A stretch of 37,525 nt of DNA from JAXGTO01 sp040774885 (GTDB lineage Bacteria; Actinomycetota; Coriobacteriia; Coriobacteriales; Eggerthellaceae): NCBI GenBank assembly GCA_040774885.1, contig JAXGTO010000025.1:1-37525 (forward strand), given 5' to 3'. A program made the translations under genes and the position numbers. Positions 14,396 to 23,315 of this stretch are shown here, piece by piece; positions within the stretch are counted from its first letter, which is position 1, and each line of letters opens with the position of its first letter. The notes beneath the pieces are model-generated. The model was not told the DNA's origin and searched no databases. It worked only from the letters and a program-made list of their open reading frames with translations.

Positions 14396-17287
14396 ATGCC
14401 TGCATCGATGATACATCCTCTCGGTTCAGAAATTCGTCGCGCCATTGCGGTGCTTGCCCTCGCGCTTGCGGCCGTCATGGTGTTTTCGGCTGTTCCCGCC
14501 TATGCCGCTCCTGCGCTCAGCTCCGTCGTCTCGGCCGGCGGATTCGTCAGCGACATGGATTCCCAGGGGCAGACGCAAACGGTCAAGGTGGGCTATTTCG
14601 GCAACGGGGGAGATTACTACCAATCGGACGACTCTTCTGACGCGCCCCTCAGCTACGACGCCGTCTACCTGCAAGAAGTAGAGCATTACACCGACTTGGA
14701 ATTCGAATACATCGATTGCGGAACCTGGGCCAATGAACTCCAGATGCTGCAGGACCACCAGATCGACCTGGTGGGAACCATGCAGTCAACGTCTGAGCGC
14801 CAAGAAACCTATGCATTGGGCGACTGCAGCTACGGCATCACGTATGCTGCGTTGTTCGCGGCGGAGGGCAGCGGTTTTTCATACGAAGACTTCAACGCCA
14901 TCGGATCGGCGCGTATCGGGTACGTGCAGGGTTACGTGCGACTCTCTGAGTTGCAAACGTTGCTCGATAGCCATGGCCTGTCTCCGCAATTGGTGGCCTA
15001 TGACACCCAGGATCAGCTGGCTGATGCGCTCAATACCGGCCAGATCGATCTGGCGGCTTGCAATTCCCACTTAACCAACCAGGGCTGGACCGTGGTCGAA
15101 AAATACGCTTACAGCCCCTTTTTCTTTGCGTCATGGAAGGGCAACGAGCAGCTCATCAGCCAGATAGATGAGGCCATCATGGCCATCGACCTGTACGAGA
15201 CCGACTTTCAGGAACAAACCCTTCAAGAATTCTTCCCGTATCTGATGGATGCGCCGTTCACGAAAAGCGAGCTCGAATTCGCGGCGCAGCAAGAGCCCAT
15301 CACGCTGAAGTTCGATGCGCAGACCGCTCCTTTGGCGTATTGGGATAGCAGCGAACAGCGCATGAGGGGCATTCTGATAGATATTTGCGATGAAGTGGCG
15401 AACAACACGGGCCTTACCTTCGTCTATGAACCGCGAGACGCGAATTCAGACGAAGACGAGAGCCATTCCGCTTTCACGTACGGGCTGACGGCTGGGGATT
15501 CTTCCGAAAGCACGACCGGTATCGTCGAGTCATCATCCATTTTCGACAGCACCGGATATCTGTACAGCACGTGGGGCACCGATTATCAGGGCGATAATTC
15601 CGCGTCGTACACCGTTGCCGTGCCTCGCCACCGGGAAGCGTTCGAGGCCTATTTCGAACAAAACTATCCCAACTACACTTTGGTCGAGGCGGACACGCCG
15701 CAGCAATGCCTTGAGATGCTGCGCGATGGCGAAGTCGATCTGGCGTTTCTCAATGCCTACGTGGCACAGGACCTGCTGACGCGCAAGAGCATAAACAATG
15801 TAACGCCTATCGGGACTTCGGCCATGAGCATGGGGGTATCCCTGTCCTTTTCGGGCGACGATGCCGAAATGCTCTCTTCCATCGCGGACAAGGGCCTCAA
15901 CCAGATATCCGATGAAGAGCGCGAAAGGATCGTGCTTTCGTACACCACGGACGTTCAGCCTGAAAACATGTTCGATTATCTGATGAGCACCCAGCCGGGC
16001 GTCATGACGGCGTTGGGCCTGATTGCCGGGGTGCTGCTGCTGCTTTTGGCAGCTTGGGCCACGCGCATGCGCGTGCTGCGCCGTGAGCGCGCCACGCTGC
16101 AAGCGGCCAACGATCAGCTCGAGCGCGTCAATCGCCTGAAAAGCGATTTTCTTTCTAGCATGAGCCATGACATCCGCACGCCCATGAACGCAATCGTGGG
16201 GATGACCTCGTTGGCAAAAGACGAAGTGGACGACCCCGAGGCCATGCGCGAATACTTGAAGCATATGGATACGTCCAGTCACTATCTGCTGGGTCTGCTC
16301 AACGACGTGCTCGATATGAGCAAGATGGAAAACGGCGGTATCTGCTTGCATCAAGAGCCGGCATCGTTGGCGAATTTGGAATCAGGTGTCGTCCAAGCTT
16401 TCGAACCGCTTTGCCGCGCCAAGGGTGTCACTCTGGAAGCCCGCAGCAAGGGGCCGGTCGAAGACTTGCTGGTGATGGATGAGTTGCGCGTTACCCAGGT
16501 GGTGTCGAACCTGCTCTCCAATGCGCAGAAGTTTACGCCGAATGGAGGCAAAATCACCTTGGTGCTCGATGTCCAGCCGACCCTCGACAATATGACGAAG
16601 GTGGACATTGTTGTGTCCGACACCGGCATCGGCATGTCGCGGGCATTCATGGATCACCTGTATGAACCATTCACGCAAGAACACGATGCCAGCGTGGCTG
16701 ATGTCGATACGGGAACCGGGCTCGGGCTGTCCATCGTCAAGAATCTGGTGGACATCATGGGCGGTACGATATCCGCGGACAGCCGAAAGGGTCGGGGGAC
16801 CGAATTCAAGGTGGCTCTGCAATTCGCCCGCGCGCGAAGCGAGGTTGATGGAGTTGCAGCTGACGGCACGGACGCACAAGAAGGCTGCACGGATCGGCTG
16901 CGCGGCATGCGGGTGCTGCTTGCCGACGACAACGACATGAACGTTCTGGTGGCCCGGCGTCTTTTGGAATCGGCGGGAGCCGGTGTGGTCTGCGCAAAAG
17001 ACGGCGATCAAGCGGTAAATGCCTTTGCGTTGTCTGAAGAGGGGGAATACGACATCGTGCTGATGGATGTCAGGATGCCGCGAATGAACGGCCTGCAAGC
17101 CGCTCGCGCTCTGCGGGCGCTCGATCGCCTCGATGCGGTGACGGTTCCCATTGTGGCCATGAGCGCCAACGACTCCGAGGAAGATCGTGCTGCTGCTCAA
17201 GAAGCGGGCATGGACGACTATCTGGCAAAGCCCTTCGACCCCGAAGAACTGTTTGGTTTGCTGGAAGCCGTTGAAGATCGCCGCTAA
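14396..17287 (+). CDS. Hybrid histidine kinase with two extracellular solute-binding domains
   Basis: This 963-aa membrane sensor begins with a signal peptide or signal anchor (AIAVLALALAAVMVFSAVPAYA). Two tandem SBP_bac_3-like periplasmic domains follow (about residues 50-235 and 270-515), which in this family bind amino acids or similar small ligands. One transmembrane helix follows (TALGLIAGVLLLLLAAWA). The cytoplasmic part has a short coiled coil, a HisKA box MSHDIRTPMNAI with phospho-accepting H591, and an HATPase with NLLSNAQKF, DTGIGMS and GTGLGLSIVKNLV. A C-terminal receiver has phosphorylatable D891 (VLMDVRMP) and a conserved KPF. It has no DNA-binding output and no HPt domain, so a separate partner must carry the signal. 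The start was chosen because TATAAT lies 7 nt before it; ATG 14408 is an alternative. Its neighbours are two adhesin genes. Confidence 0.93.
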   Translation: MPASMIHPLGSEIRRAIAVLALALAAVMVFSAVPAYAAPALSSVVSAGGFVSDMDSQGQTQTVKVGYFGNGGDYYQSDDSSDAPLSYDAVYLQEVEHYTDLEFEYIDCGTWANELQMLQDHQIDLVGTMQSTSERQETYALGDCSYGITYAALFAAEGSGFSYEDFNAIGSARIGYVQGYVRLSELQTLLDSHGLSPQLVAYDTQDQLADALNTGQIDLAACNSHLTNQGWTVVEKYAYSPFFFASWKGNEQLISQIDEAIMAIDLYETDFQEQTLQEFFPYLMDAPFTKSELEFAAQQEPITLKFDAQTAPLAYWDSSEQRMRGILIDICDEVANNTGLTFVYEPRDANSDEDESHSAFTYGLTAGDSSESTTGIVESSSIFDSTGYLYSTWGTDYQGDNSASYTVAVPRHREAFEAYFEQNYPNYTLVEADTPQQCLEMLRDGEVDLAFLNAYVAQDLLTRKSINNVTPIGTSAMSMGVSLSFSGDDAEMLSSIADKGLNQISDEERERIVLSYTTDVQPENMFDYLMSTQPGVMTALGLIAGVLLLLLAAWATRMRVLRRERATLQAANDQLERVNRLKSDFLSSMSHDIRTPMNAIVGMTSLAKDEVDDPEAMREYLKHMDTSSHYLLGLLNDVLDMSKMENGGICLHQEPASLANLESGVVQAFEPLCRAKGVTLEARSKGPVEDLLVMDELRVTQVVSNLLSNAQKFTPNGGKITLVLDVQPTLDNMTKVDIVVSDTGIGMSRAFMDHLYEPFTQEHDASVADVDTGTGLGLSIVKNLVDIMGGTISADSRKGRGTEFKVALQFARARSEVDGVAADGTDAQEGCTDRLRGMRVLLADDNDMNVLVARRLLESAGAGVVCAKDGDQAVNAFALSEEGEYDIVLMDVRMPRMNGLQAARALRALDRLDAVTVPIVAMSANDSEEDRAAAQEAGMDDYLAKPFDPEELFGLLEAVEDRR

Positions 17288-17388
17288 CGCATCGTCGCTC
17301 GCGCGCAAAGCGCTGGCTGCGTCGCAAATACCCATGAGGTAAGGCTGTCTCTGTTCTTATACGCTCGTGAATCGATTATCCATGAGTT

Positions 17389-17412
17389 ATTCACTAACAT
17401 ATCCCGAGTGAA
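17389..17412. promoter_or_regulatory. Inverted-repeat candidate operator upstream of surface protein 2
   Basis: TTCACT (17390-17395) and AGTGAA (17407-17412) are separated by 11 nt. A further GTGAAT (17367-17372) forms a second inverted pair with ATTCAC (17389-17394). The right arm ends 11 bp before the -10 box, over the place where a -35 is missing, a position typical of an activator site. Confidence 0.4.
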
Positions 17413-17423
17413 GTGAAGGGGAC

Positions 17424-17429
17424 TATAAT
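17424..17429 (+). promoter_or_regulatory. -10 box for surface protein 2
   Basis: TATAAT at 17424-17429 would start transcription about 60 nt before the ATG at 17495. No -35 match is seen at normal spacing. Confidence 0.55.
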
Positions 17430-17494
17430 CAACTCATTGAAGTGTCGATGGATGCAGGGTGATGCTCGATCGTCGCGAGGAAAAGGGTGCGGAT

Positions 17495-20400
17495 ATGAAA
17501 GATCCGAAGAATTTTGTGCAGGGTGGCAAGCTTTTGAAATTGCTGCTGGTTTTCGTTTTGGTGGTGGGGTTGTCCCCGCAGATTTCGTTTGCCGATGTAG
17601 AGAGCGCGCTGTCGAAGACGGACGCGGCGCAATCTCAGTCTCAGGACGCAGACGGCGCGGCATCGGTTCCATCGGATGCAGCCGAAACGCAAGCCTCGCA
17701 GGATGCACCTGCTTCGTCGGCCGCTTCCGCAACCTCGACCGAGACAGCTGGCAGCGCCACGAGCGTGACGGCTGGCTCCTCCAACTTGACCACCGGCGAC
17801 ACCCCGGTCGCGTCCGCTCAGGCTGACTCGGGCGACGGTTCCGCATCCGACCTCGCCACGCTCGAGACCGCCGCGCAGGAGGCCATTGACTCCCTGCCCG
17901 ATGCCTCCACCGCAGGCTTCGCCGTCACGGCCGACACCTACGACGGCTACGTCTCGCAGCTCTCGTCGGCCTCGGACGCCATCGGTGCCTTCGTGTCCGC
18001 CGGCGGCGATGATACTCAGCTCGACACCACACGCTACGATGCCCTGGCAGCTGCGCTCACTGCCTACGACGACGGCGGTGTCGTGACGGCGTCATCGTAT
18101 ACCGGCGTCATCACCACCGACTGCCCCTGGTTCACCGTGACCAACATCCAGGCGGCCGGCGTCACGGACGCGAACTTCGCTCAGGCCATATACGACAACG
18201 TCGTAGGTACGTCGGTCGACGATGGGTTTTATCAAGATGAGGGTATTCAGAATGCTTATGTGTACGAGTACTACACGGAGCCTCTGGAGATCACGGACTA
18301 TGCCAGCATCCTCGACTACCTAGAGAGCACGACCAAAACCGGTGTGCAGAAGACGGCCTTCCTCCTCAACTACTATACGGGTACGATCGATGCCTCCAAT
18401 AAGAAGATCGTGAGCATCGAAGGTATCACCCTGCTGGGTGATGCTTCTATCGACTTGTCCTACAACAAGATCGAGAGCCTCGAGCCCCTTGGCGTGACAG
18501 ACGAGGAGGCCCCCAAGCTAAGCCGAGGTGTCAGCTTCAATAACAATCCCATCCATGTCTATCCCTCCCATATCGCCGACGTAACGGGAGCGAATGGATA
18601 TAGTTTCTCGACCAGTCTGCACGTGTTCGGGAAGACACCCCTCAGGTATCACTATGGCGATAAGGCGACGGCCAAGGTCACCCTCGGCGTGAGCAACTGC
18701 ACTAACAAGTCCTACATCTGGGAGGTTGGTGACGAGAGCAGCGATGTGATAACCAGCACTGGCCAGACGTCTGTCGATGCTCTTGAGATAAGCGTCGACA
18801 CGATCAAAGGAACCGTCGTGTCGTTCGGAGCGCAGCTGTCTCAGAATGAAACGATCTCGAAAGGCATCTGCATCTACTACACCAATAGGCCGCATAATGA
18901 TGATGGTGGTTACGATAATACCTCTGCAACAATCCAGCACAACACGATGATCTACGAGTATGGCTGTCCGACCCAGCTCTATGCGACTTTAAAACAGGAC
19001 GCGACGGTGAAGGTCCTTGGCGGGTTCACGTTCACCAAGACCAACGCCGACAAGACGAAGACGCTTCCCGGCGCCGTCTACACGCTCAAGGATGCAGATG
19101 ATAACGATGTCACCACCTACTACGAGGTGGACGAAAAAGGCAACAAGACGGAGAAGCCCATCACCGAGGCCATGCTGACCACGGGCGCCGACGGCACCAT
19201 ATCCATCTCGGGACTCCCCGCCGGTGACTACACGCTGGTGGAGAAGACAGCCCCTGCGGGCTACAAGCTGGACACGAACCCCATATCCCTGACCGTGGAG
19301 GACGCCACGACCACCACGGCGGTGGACGGCGGCATCAAAACCTTCAACAAGAGCGCGGACGAAACCACCTCTGAGCCTGATTGGTCCGATTCAGCAGCGA
19401 GCTCTAGCGGCATATATGTCAAGGCGCTTGTCGGCGACTTGCCGGAGGAGGCGAAGGTCCCGACTGACTATGATAAAGACGCTTCCTGCTTCCTGACCAA
19501 CAAGAAGATGGGCGCGTTCACCAGCAATGGCATCTACAACGCGAAGGCGACAGCCACCGACTATGCAACAATCAACTCGCTCAAGGCGGAGATCACGGGA
19601 ACAGGGAGCTACACCGAAAAGGGGACGGTCACGGTGTCGATGATCGATGCCAGTACAGGTAAATCGTCTGTCGTGGGGACATACCAGAAGTTGGCCGATG
19701 CGAAGGACTACGTGAACGACCTAGCGGATAAAAGTAAGCTGACCGGTGACGTCACCATCACCTCCAACACGGTGTACATCGAGGACAATACGACCGTCAC
19801 CACCGAAGGCGACGACCTTGATGCTACCAATACGCCCCTTCCCGTGAACCTGAGCTTCGGTGCCACCAAGACTTTCGAAGGCGGTACGCTCTCGGGCACG
19901 ACAGGAGATCCCGGCAACTTTGCGTTCACGGTCACGGGCGCCGGGGAGGACGACGCCACGCTCACCAGCCCCGCCTACAACGATGCGGACGGCAAGGTGA
20001 GTTTCGGTGACCTGACCTTCACCAAGGCCGGCAAATACACCTTCACCTTCAAAGAGACTGCCGGGGGCGATACGAGCATCACGTATGACACGACGGTGCA
20101 TACGGTCGTCGTCACTGTAGAGGAGGGCACAGGCGGTCTTTCCGCCACAGTGACCATTGACGGTACGTCGGCGGGCACTTATACCGGCACCGGCACGAAC
20201 ACCGTAGAAACAGATGGGAGTGTCACGAAGAACCCTGCTGATGTGTCTGTAGGCACTTTCCAAAACTCCAAGGTAAAGAAGGAGACCACGCTCTCCATAC
20301 CTGTTACCAAGACAGTTGCCGGTGAAACACCTGAGACCTATCCCACGTTCACCTATACGCTTTCAGCGGTGACCACGGGAGCTCCGATGCCCGATGCGGC

Positions 20401-22156
20401 TGGAAGTACCTGCACCACCACCGGTGTCGGCACGGCTTCGTTCGGCAACATCACCTATGACGCTGTCGGGGAATGGGATTATACGGTGACCGAGAGCGTC
20501 CCAGCGCAAGTCCCCACGGGATGGACCTATGACAAAACGCCAGTCCAGGTGCATGTATCGGTGACCTTAAAGGATGGGGAACTGGTCGCCGCCGCAACCT
20601 ATTCCAAAGGCACCGCGGCTCCGACTAGCGCCGCCTTCGAGAACAAATACACCCCGAACGAAAGCTCGGCCCAGGCCTCGCCCGACGTGACCAAGACGAT
20701 CACCGGCGGCATCACCGAGGGCACCACCATCCCCGACTTCGCCTTCACCCTCACCGCCGCGGCCGGCAACCCGGAAGACGGCTGCACGGGCCTCGCTGCG
20801 TCGGCCACGCTCTTCGGCACCGACCTTACCAAGGCATCCGGGTCAAGCAAGACGCTCTCTTCCGCCTTCGGGACTGCCACCTTCACCAAGGCCGGCACCT
20901 ACACCTACACCATCGCCGAGACCGCGCCCGACCCGCTGCCCGTCGGCTGGACCTACGATAGCGCCGCCTACACCTGGACCGTCGTCGTGTCCGACCACGC
21001 GGGCACGCTCCAGGTGGACTCCGCCGCGCTCTCCAAGGACGGCGCCGCCGTCGATGCCGCCACGTTCACCAACGCGCTCTTCACTCCCGCACCCGGCTAC
21101 ACCATGTCCAAGACCCGCGTAACGGCGGCTCCCGCCAAAGACCGCACGGATCCTTCCCAGTACGGCTTCAAGCACGGCGACGAGGTCACCTACAGCGTCA
21201 CCATCGCCAACACCGGAAACATCGACCTGACCATGGACGTGGCCGACGCCTTCGCCGATGTTTCGTACTTCTCCACACCCGAGGCCACCGAGGTCTCCGG
21301 CGACGGCGTGACCGCCTCGACCGCGCTCCCCACCACCGGCGCGGTGAGCGTTTCCATCCCGGTCGGCAAGACCGCCACGGTCACCTACACCGCCACGGTG
21401 GCGCAGGATGCGCCGGAAAACCTGGCCGATGCCGCGGCCGACGACGGCATGGGCTACCTCAACACCGCAACCACCACTGATGTGAAGGGAACCTGGACCG
21501 ATTCGAAGGGCGCCGGGCACACCGTCACCAAGACCGACTATCCCACCGAGCTCGGCGACAAGGACAGCACCGCCCACACGCCGGTGCAGGTGCCCGTCGG
21601 ATCGACCGTTCAGGCGGACAAGACCGCCGACAAGGCCGACGTCAAGCCCGGCGATGTCGTCAACTACACGATCGTGGTCACCAACGTCTCCGAAGACCCC
21701 GTCGAGGGCGTTTGGGTGAAGGACTACGCCCCCGACGGCACCACCTTCGTCAGCTGCGACGAGAGCGGCACCTACGGCATCACGGCCGACGGGCGCTCGT
21801 ATGTCAACTGGTTCATCCCGACCCTCGAAGGGAGCGGAACCGCCACCTTGTCGTTGACGGTCAGGGTGGACGAATGCCCCGAGGGCACGGCTATCTCCAA
21901 CACGGCCCTCTACGAGGTGACCGGCACCACCGCGCCGCCCGACTTCACCAAGAATCCTTCGGGCGGGTCGAGCACCACGGCCAAGAGCACGGTCGGATCG
22001 TCGACGGCATCGGCCGGCGGCCCTGCAGCAACCAGATCAGCGACCGGATCCGCCAAGACCGGCGATGCGACGCCGGTGATCCCGCTGGCGCTCATAGCCG
22101 TGGCCGCAGGCTCGGGTGCGCTCTGTGCCGTGCGGCGCAAGGCGAAGCGTCGCTGA
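17495..22156 (+). CDS. Giant multidomain surface protein 2 (SpaA, pilin-isopeptide x3, DUF11 x2, KTGD anchor)
   Basis: This 1553-aa exported, probably sortase-anchored protein has a signal peptide (LLKLLLVFVLVVGLSPQISFA). A Ser/Ala/Thr-rich linker follows to about residue 110, then a helical segment. A short leucine-rich-repeat-like stretch lies near 300-345 (ITLLGDASIDLSYNKIESLE). A SpaA/Cna-B module is at about 508-615, with FTFTKTNAD and YTLVEKTAPAGY. Three pilin isopeptide modules (about 785-925, 932-1053, 1058-1199) each carry the conserved Y-x-[FY]-x-x-x-E. Two DUF11-like modules are at 1200-1365 and 1368-1483. The end has SAKTGD (K1521-D1524), a hydrophobic helix and RRKAKRR. The ATG at 17495 follows GAGGAAAAGG; an earlier in-frame ATG at 17459 has no good ribosome site. 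Bases about 18200-19000 look less GC-rich than the flanks, suggesting a mosaic gene. Confidence 0.92.
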   Translation: MKDPKNFVQGGKLLKLLLVFVLVVGLSPQISFADVESALSKTDAAQSQSQDADGAASVPSDAAETQASQDAPASSAASATSTETAGSATSVTAGSSNLTTGDTPVASAQADSGDGSASDLATLETAAQEAIDSLPDASTAGFAVTADTYDGYVSQLSSASDAIGAFVSAGGDDTQLDTTRYDALAAALTAYDDGGVVTASSYTGVITTDCPWFTVTNIQAAGVTDANFAQAIYDNVVGTSVDDGFYQDEGIQNAYVYEYYTEPLEITDYASILDYLESTTKTGVQKTAFLLNYYTGTIDASNKKIVSIEGITLLGDASIDLSYNKIESLEPLGVTDEEAPKLSRGVSFNNNPIHVYPSHIADVTGANGYSFSTSLHVFGKTPLRYHYGDKATAKVTLGVSNCTNKSYIWEVGDESSDVITSTGQTSVDALEISVDTIKGTVVSFGAQLSQNETISKGICIYYTNRPHNDDGGYDNTSATIQHNTMIYEYGCPTQLYATLKQDATVKVLGGFTFTKTNADKTKTLPGAVYTLKDADDNDVTTYYEVDEKGNKTEKPITEAMLTTGADGTISISGLPAGDYTLVEKTAPAGYKLDTNPISLTVEDATTTTAVDGGIKTFNKSADETTSEPDWSDSAASSSGIYVKALVGDLPEEAKVPTDYDKDASCFLTNKKMGAFTSNGIYNAKATATDYATINSLKAEITGTGSYTEKGTVTVSMIDASTGKSSVVGTYQKLADAKDYVNDLADKSKLTGDVTITSNTVYIEDNTTVTTEGDDLDATNTPLPVNLSFGATKTFEGGTLSGTTGDPGNFAFTVTGAGEDDATLTSPAYNDADGKVSFGDLTFTKAGKYTFTFKETAGGDTSITYDTTVHTVVVTVEEGTGGLSATVTIDGTSAGTYTGTGTNTVETDGSVTKNPADVSVGTFQNSKVKKETTLSIPVTKTVAGETPETYPTFTYTLSAVTTGAPMPDAAGSTCTTTGVGTASFGNITYDAVGEWDYTVTESVPAQVPTGWTYDKTPVQVHVSVTLKDGELVAAATYSKGTAAPTSAAFENKYTPNESSAQASPDVTKTITGGITEGTTIPDFAFTLTAAAGNPEDGCTGLAASATLFGTDLTKASGSSKTLSSAFGTATFTKAGTYTYTIAETAPDPLPVGWTYDSAAYTWTVVVSDHAGTLQVDSAALSKDGAAVDAATFTNALFTPAPGYTMSKTRVTAAPAKDRTDPSQYGFKHGDEVTYSVTIANTGNIDLTMDVADAFADVSYFSTPEATEVSGDGVTASTALPTTGAVSVSIPVGKTATVTYTATVAQDAPENLADAAADDGMGYLNTATTTDVKGTWTDSKGAGHTVTKTDYPTELGDKDSTAHTPVQVPVGSTVQADKTADKADVKPGDVVNYTIVVTNVSEDPVEGVWVKDYAPDGTTFVSCDESGTYGITADGRSYVNWFIPTLEGSGTATLSLTVRVDECPEGTAISNTALYEVTGTTAPPDFTKNPSGGSSTTAKSTVGSSTASAGGPAATRSATGSAKTGDATPVIPLALIAVAAGSGALCAVRRKAKRR

Positions 22157-22174
22157 TCCTGGCTTCATGGCATC

Positions 22175-22200
22175 GATGGCCGTCCTTTGCGGCGGCCATC
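22175..22200 (+). terminator. Terminator-like hairpin after surface protein 2
   Basis: GATGGCCG (22175-22182) and CGGCCATC (22193-22200) are perfect complements around a 10-nt loop. The hairpin starts 18 bp past the stop and is followed by GTGTTTCGGG, a poor U-tract. Confidence 0.6.
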
Positions 22201-22311
22201 GTGTTTCGGGCCAATGGCTTTCAACGGAAGGATGTTTTGCCTGACGCTCTTCCCGAAAAGGGTCGATTGTCCCGTTCCGATTCGTTTCCCTAGGACGCGG
22301 CCAATCAGCCG

Positions 22312-22317
22312 TATAAT
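22312..22317 (+). promoter_or_regulatory. -10 box, probable leaderless start of the ROK-GH3 operon
   Basis: TATAAT ends 6 nt before the ATG at 22324, and no ribosome-binding site precedes that ATG. Transcription would start at, or a base before, the start codon. Confidence 0.6.
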
Positions 22318-22323
22318 CTATCC

Positions 22324-23307
22324 ATGGAACAAATCGCAGGCATCGGCATAGATCTGGGAGGCACCGCCACCAAGGTGGGCGCCGTAGATGCGCGCACGGG
22401 CAAGATGCTGTTGCGCACTCAGATACCCACGGCAGATGTCGGCGGCCAGCCTTTTGCAGACTGCTTGGTGCAGGCAATCGAGCGGATGGTCGCCCAGCTG
22501 GGCCTGGCGCCAAACAAGGTTGCGGGAGCCGGCTTTGCCATGCCGGGGTCGGTGGTCGGCGGCAGCGTCCCCCTTGATTGCGTGAACGTTCCCGTTCCCG
22601 TTTCCGAAGCTGTCGCGGCTGTGGGCCGGTTGATGCCCTCGGTGCCTGTCGCGCTTTTGAACGATGCGAATGCCGCCGCTTTGGGAGAATCATGGTGCGG
22701 TGCCGCGCGCGATGCGCGCAGCTCGATTACCGTAACGCTGGGAACGGGCGTGGGATGCGGCGTGGTGCTGGATGGATGGCCGTATGCTGGAGCGCATGGA
22801 GCCGCGGGTGAATTGGGCCACTTGTGCGTGGAGCCGAACGAGGGACGTCCATGCCGTTGCGGCGCTTCGGGTTGCTTGGAGCAGTATGCTGCGGCTCCCG
22901 GCATGGTTGAGCGCGCCCGCGAGCTGTTGGCGCAGCCGGGTACTGCCAACAGCATCCTTTCCGCATCTACCGATTTAGGCGCGCGCGAACTGTTCGATGC
23001 CGCTCAGGTGCATGATGGGGTAGCCTGCATCGTTGTGGCGGAATTCGTCGATCATCTGGGCTTCGGCTTGGCACAAGCCGCCTGTTTGTACGACCCGGCA
23101 ATCATTGTGTTGGGTGGCGGCATGAGCGCTTCGGCCGATTGCTGGTTGGACGGCGTGCGCGTGGCTTTTGCGTGCCGGGCCTATCCCGCGTTGGCCGACA
23201 CGCCCGTGGTAGTGGCGGAATTGGGCAACGACGCCGGAGTGGTGGGCGCGGTGCGCTTTGCCTGCGCGCCATCGGATAAGGCGGCCCCCGCCGTCAATCG
23301 AAAGTAG
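22324..23307 (+). CDS. ROK-family sugar kinase (glucokinase-like)
   Basis: This 327-aa cytosolic kinase phosphorylates a hexose or amino sugar with ATP. It shows the phosphate-binding motif GIDLGGTATKVGAVD at the N terminus, LLNDANAAALGE with the catalytic aspartate region, GTGVGCGVVLDG, ELGHLCVE, and the ROK zinc motif CRCGASGCLE (C177, C179, C184). The N terminus starts directly with the ATPase domain and has no helix-turn-helix, so it is a kinase and not a ROK repressor. The GH3 gene's ribosome site overlaps its stop codon, so the enzyme probably phosphorylates glucose released by that hydrolase. Glucose specificity is inferred from context. Confidence 0.94.
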   Translation: MEQIAGIGIDLGGTATKVGAVDARTGKMLLRTQIPTADVGGQPFADCLVQAIERMVAQLGLAPNKVAGAGFAMPGSVVGGSVPLDCVNVPVPVSEAVAAVGRLMPSVPVALLNDANAAALGESWCGAARDARSSITVTLGTGVGCGVVLDGWPYAGAHGAAGELGHLCVEPNEGRPCRCGASGCLEQYAAAPGMVERARELLAQPGTANSILSASTDLGARELFDAAQVHDGVACIVVAEFVDHLGFGLAQAACLYDPAIIVLGGGMSASADCWLDGVRVAFACRAYPALADTPVVVAELGNDAGVVGAVRFACAPSDKAAPAVNRK

Positions 23308-23315
23308 GAGCAGGC

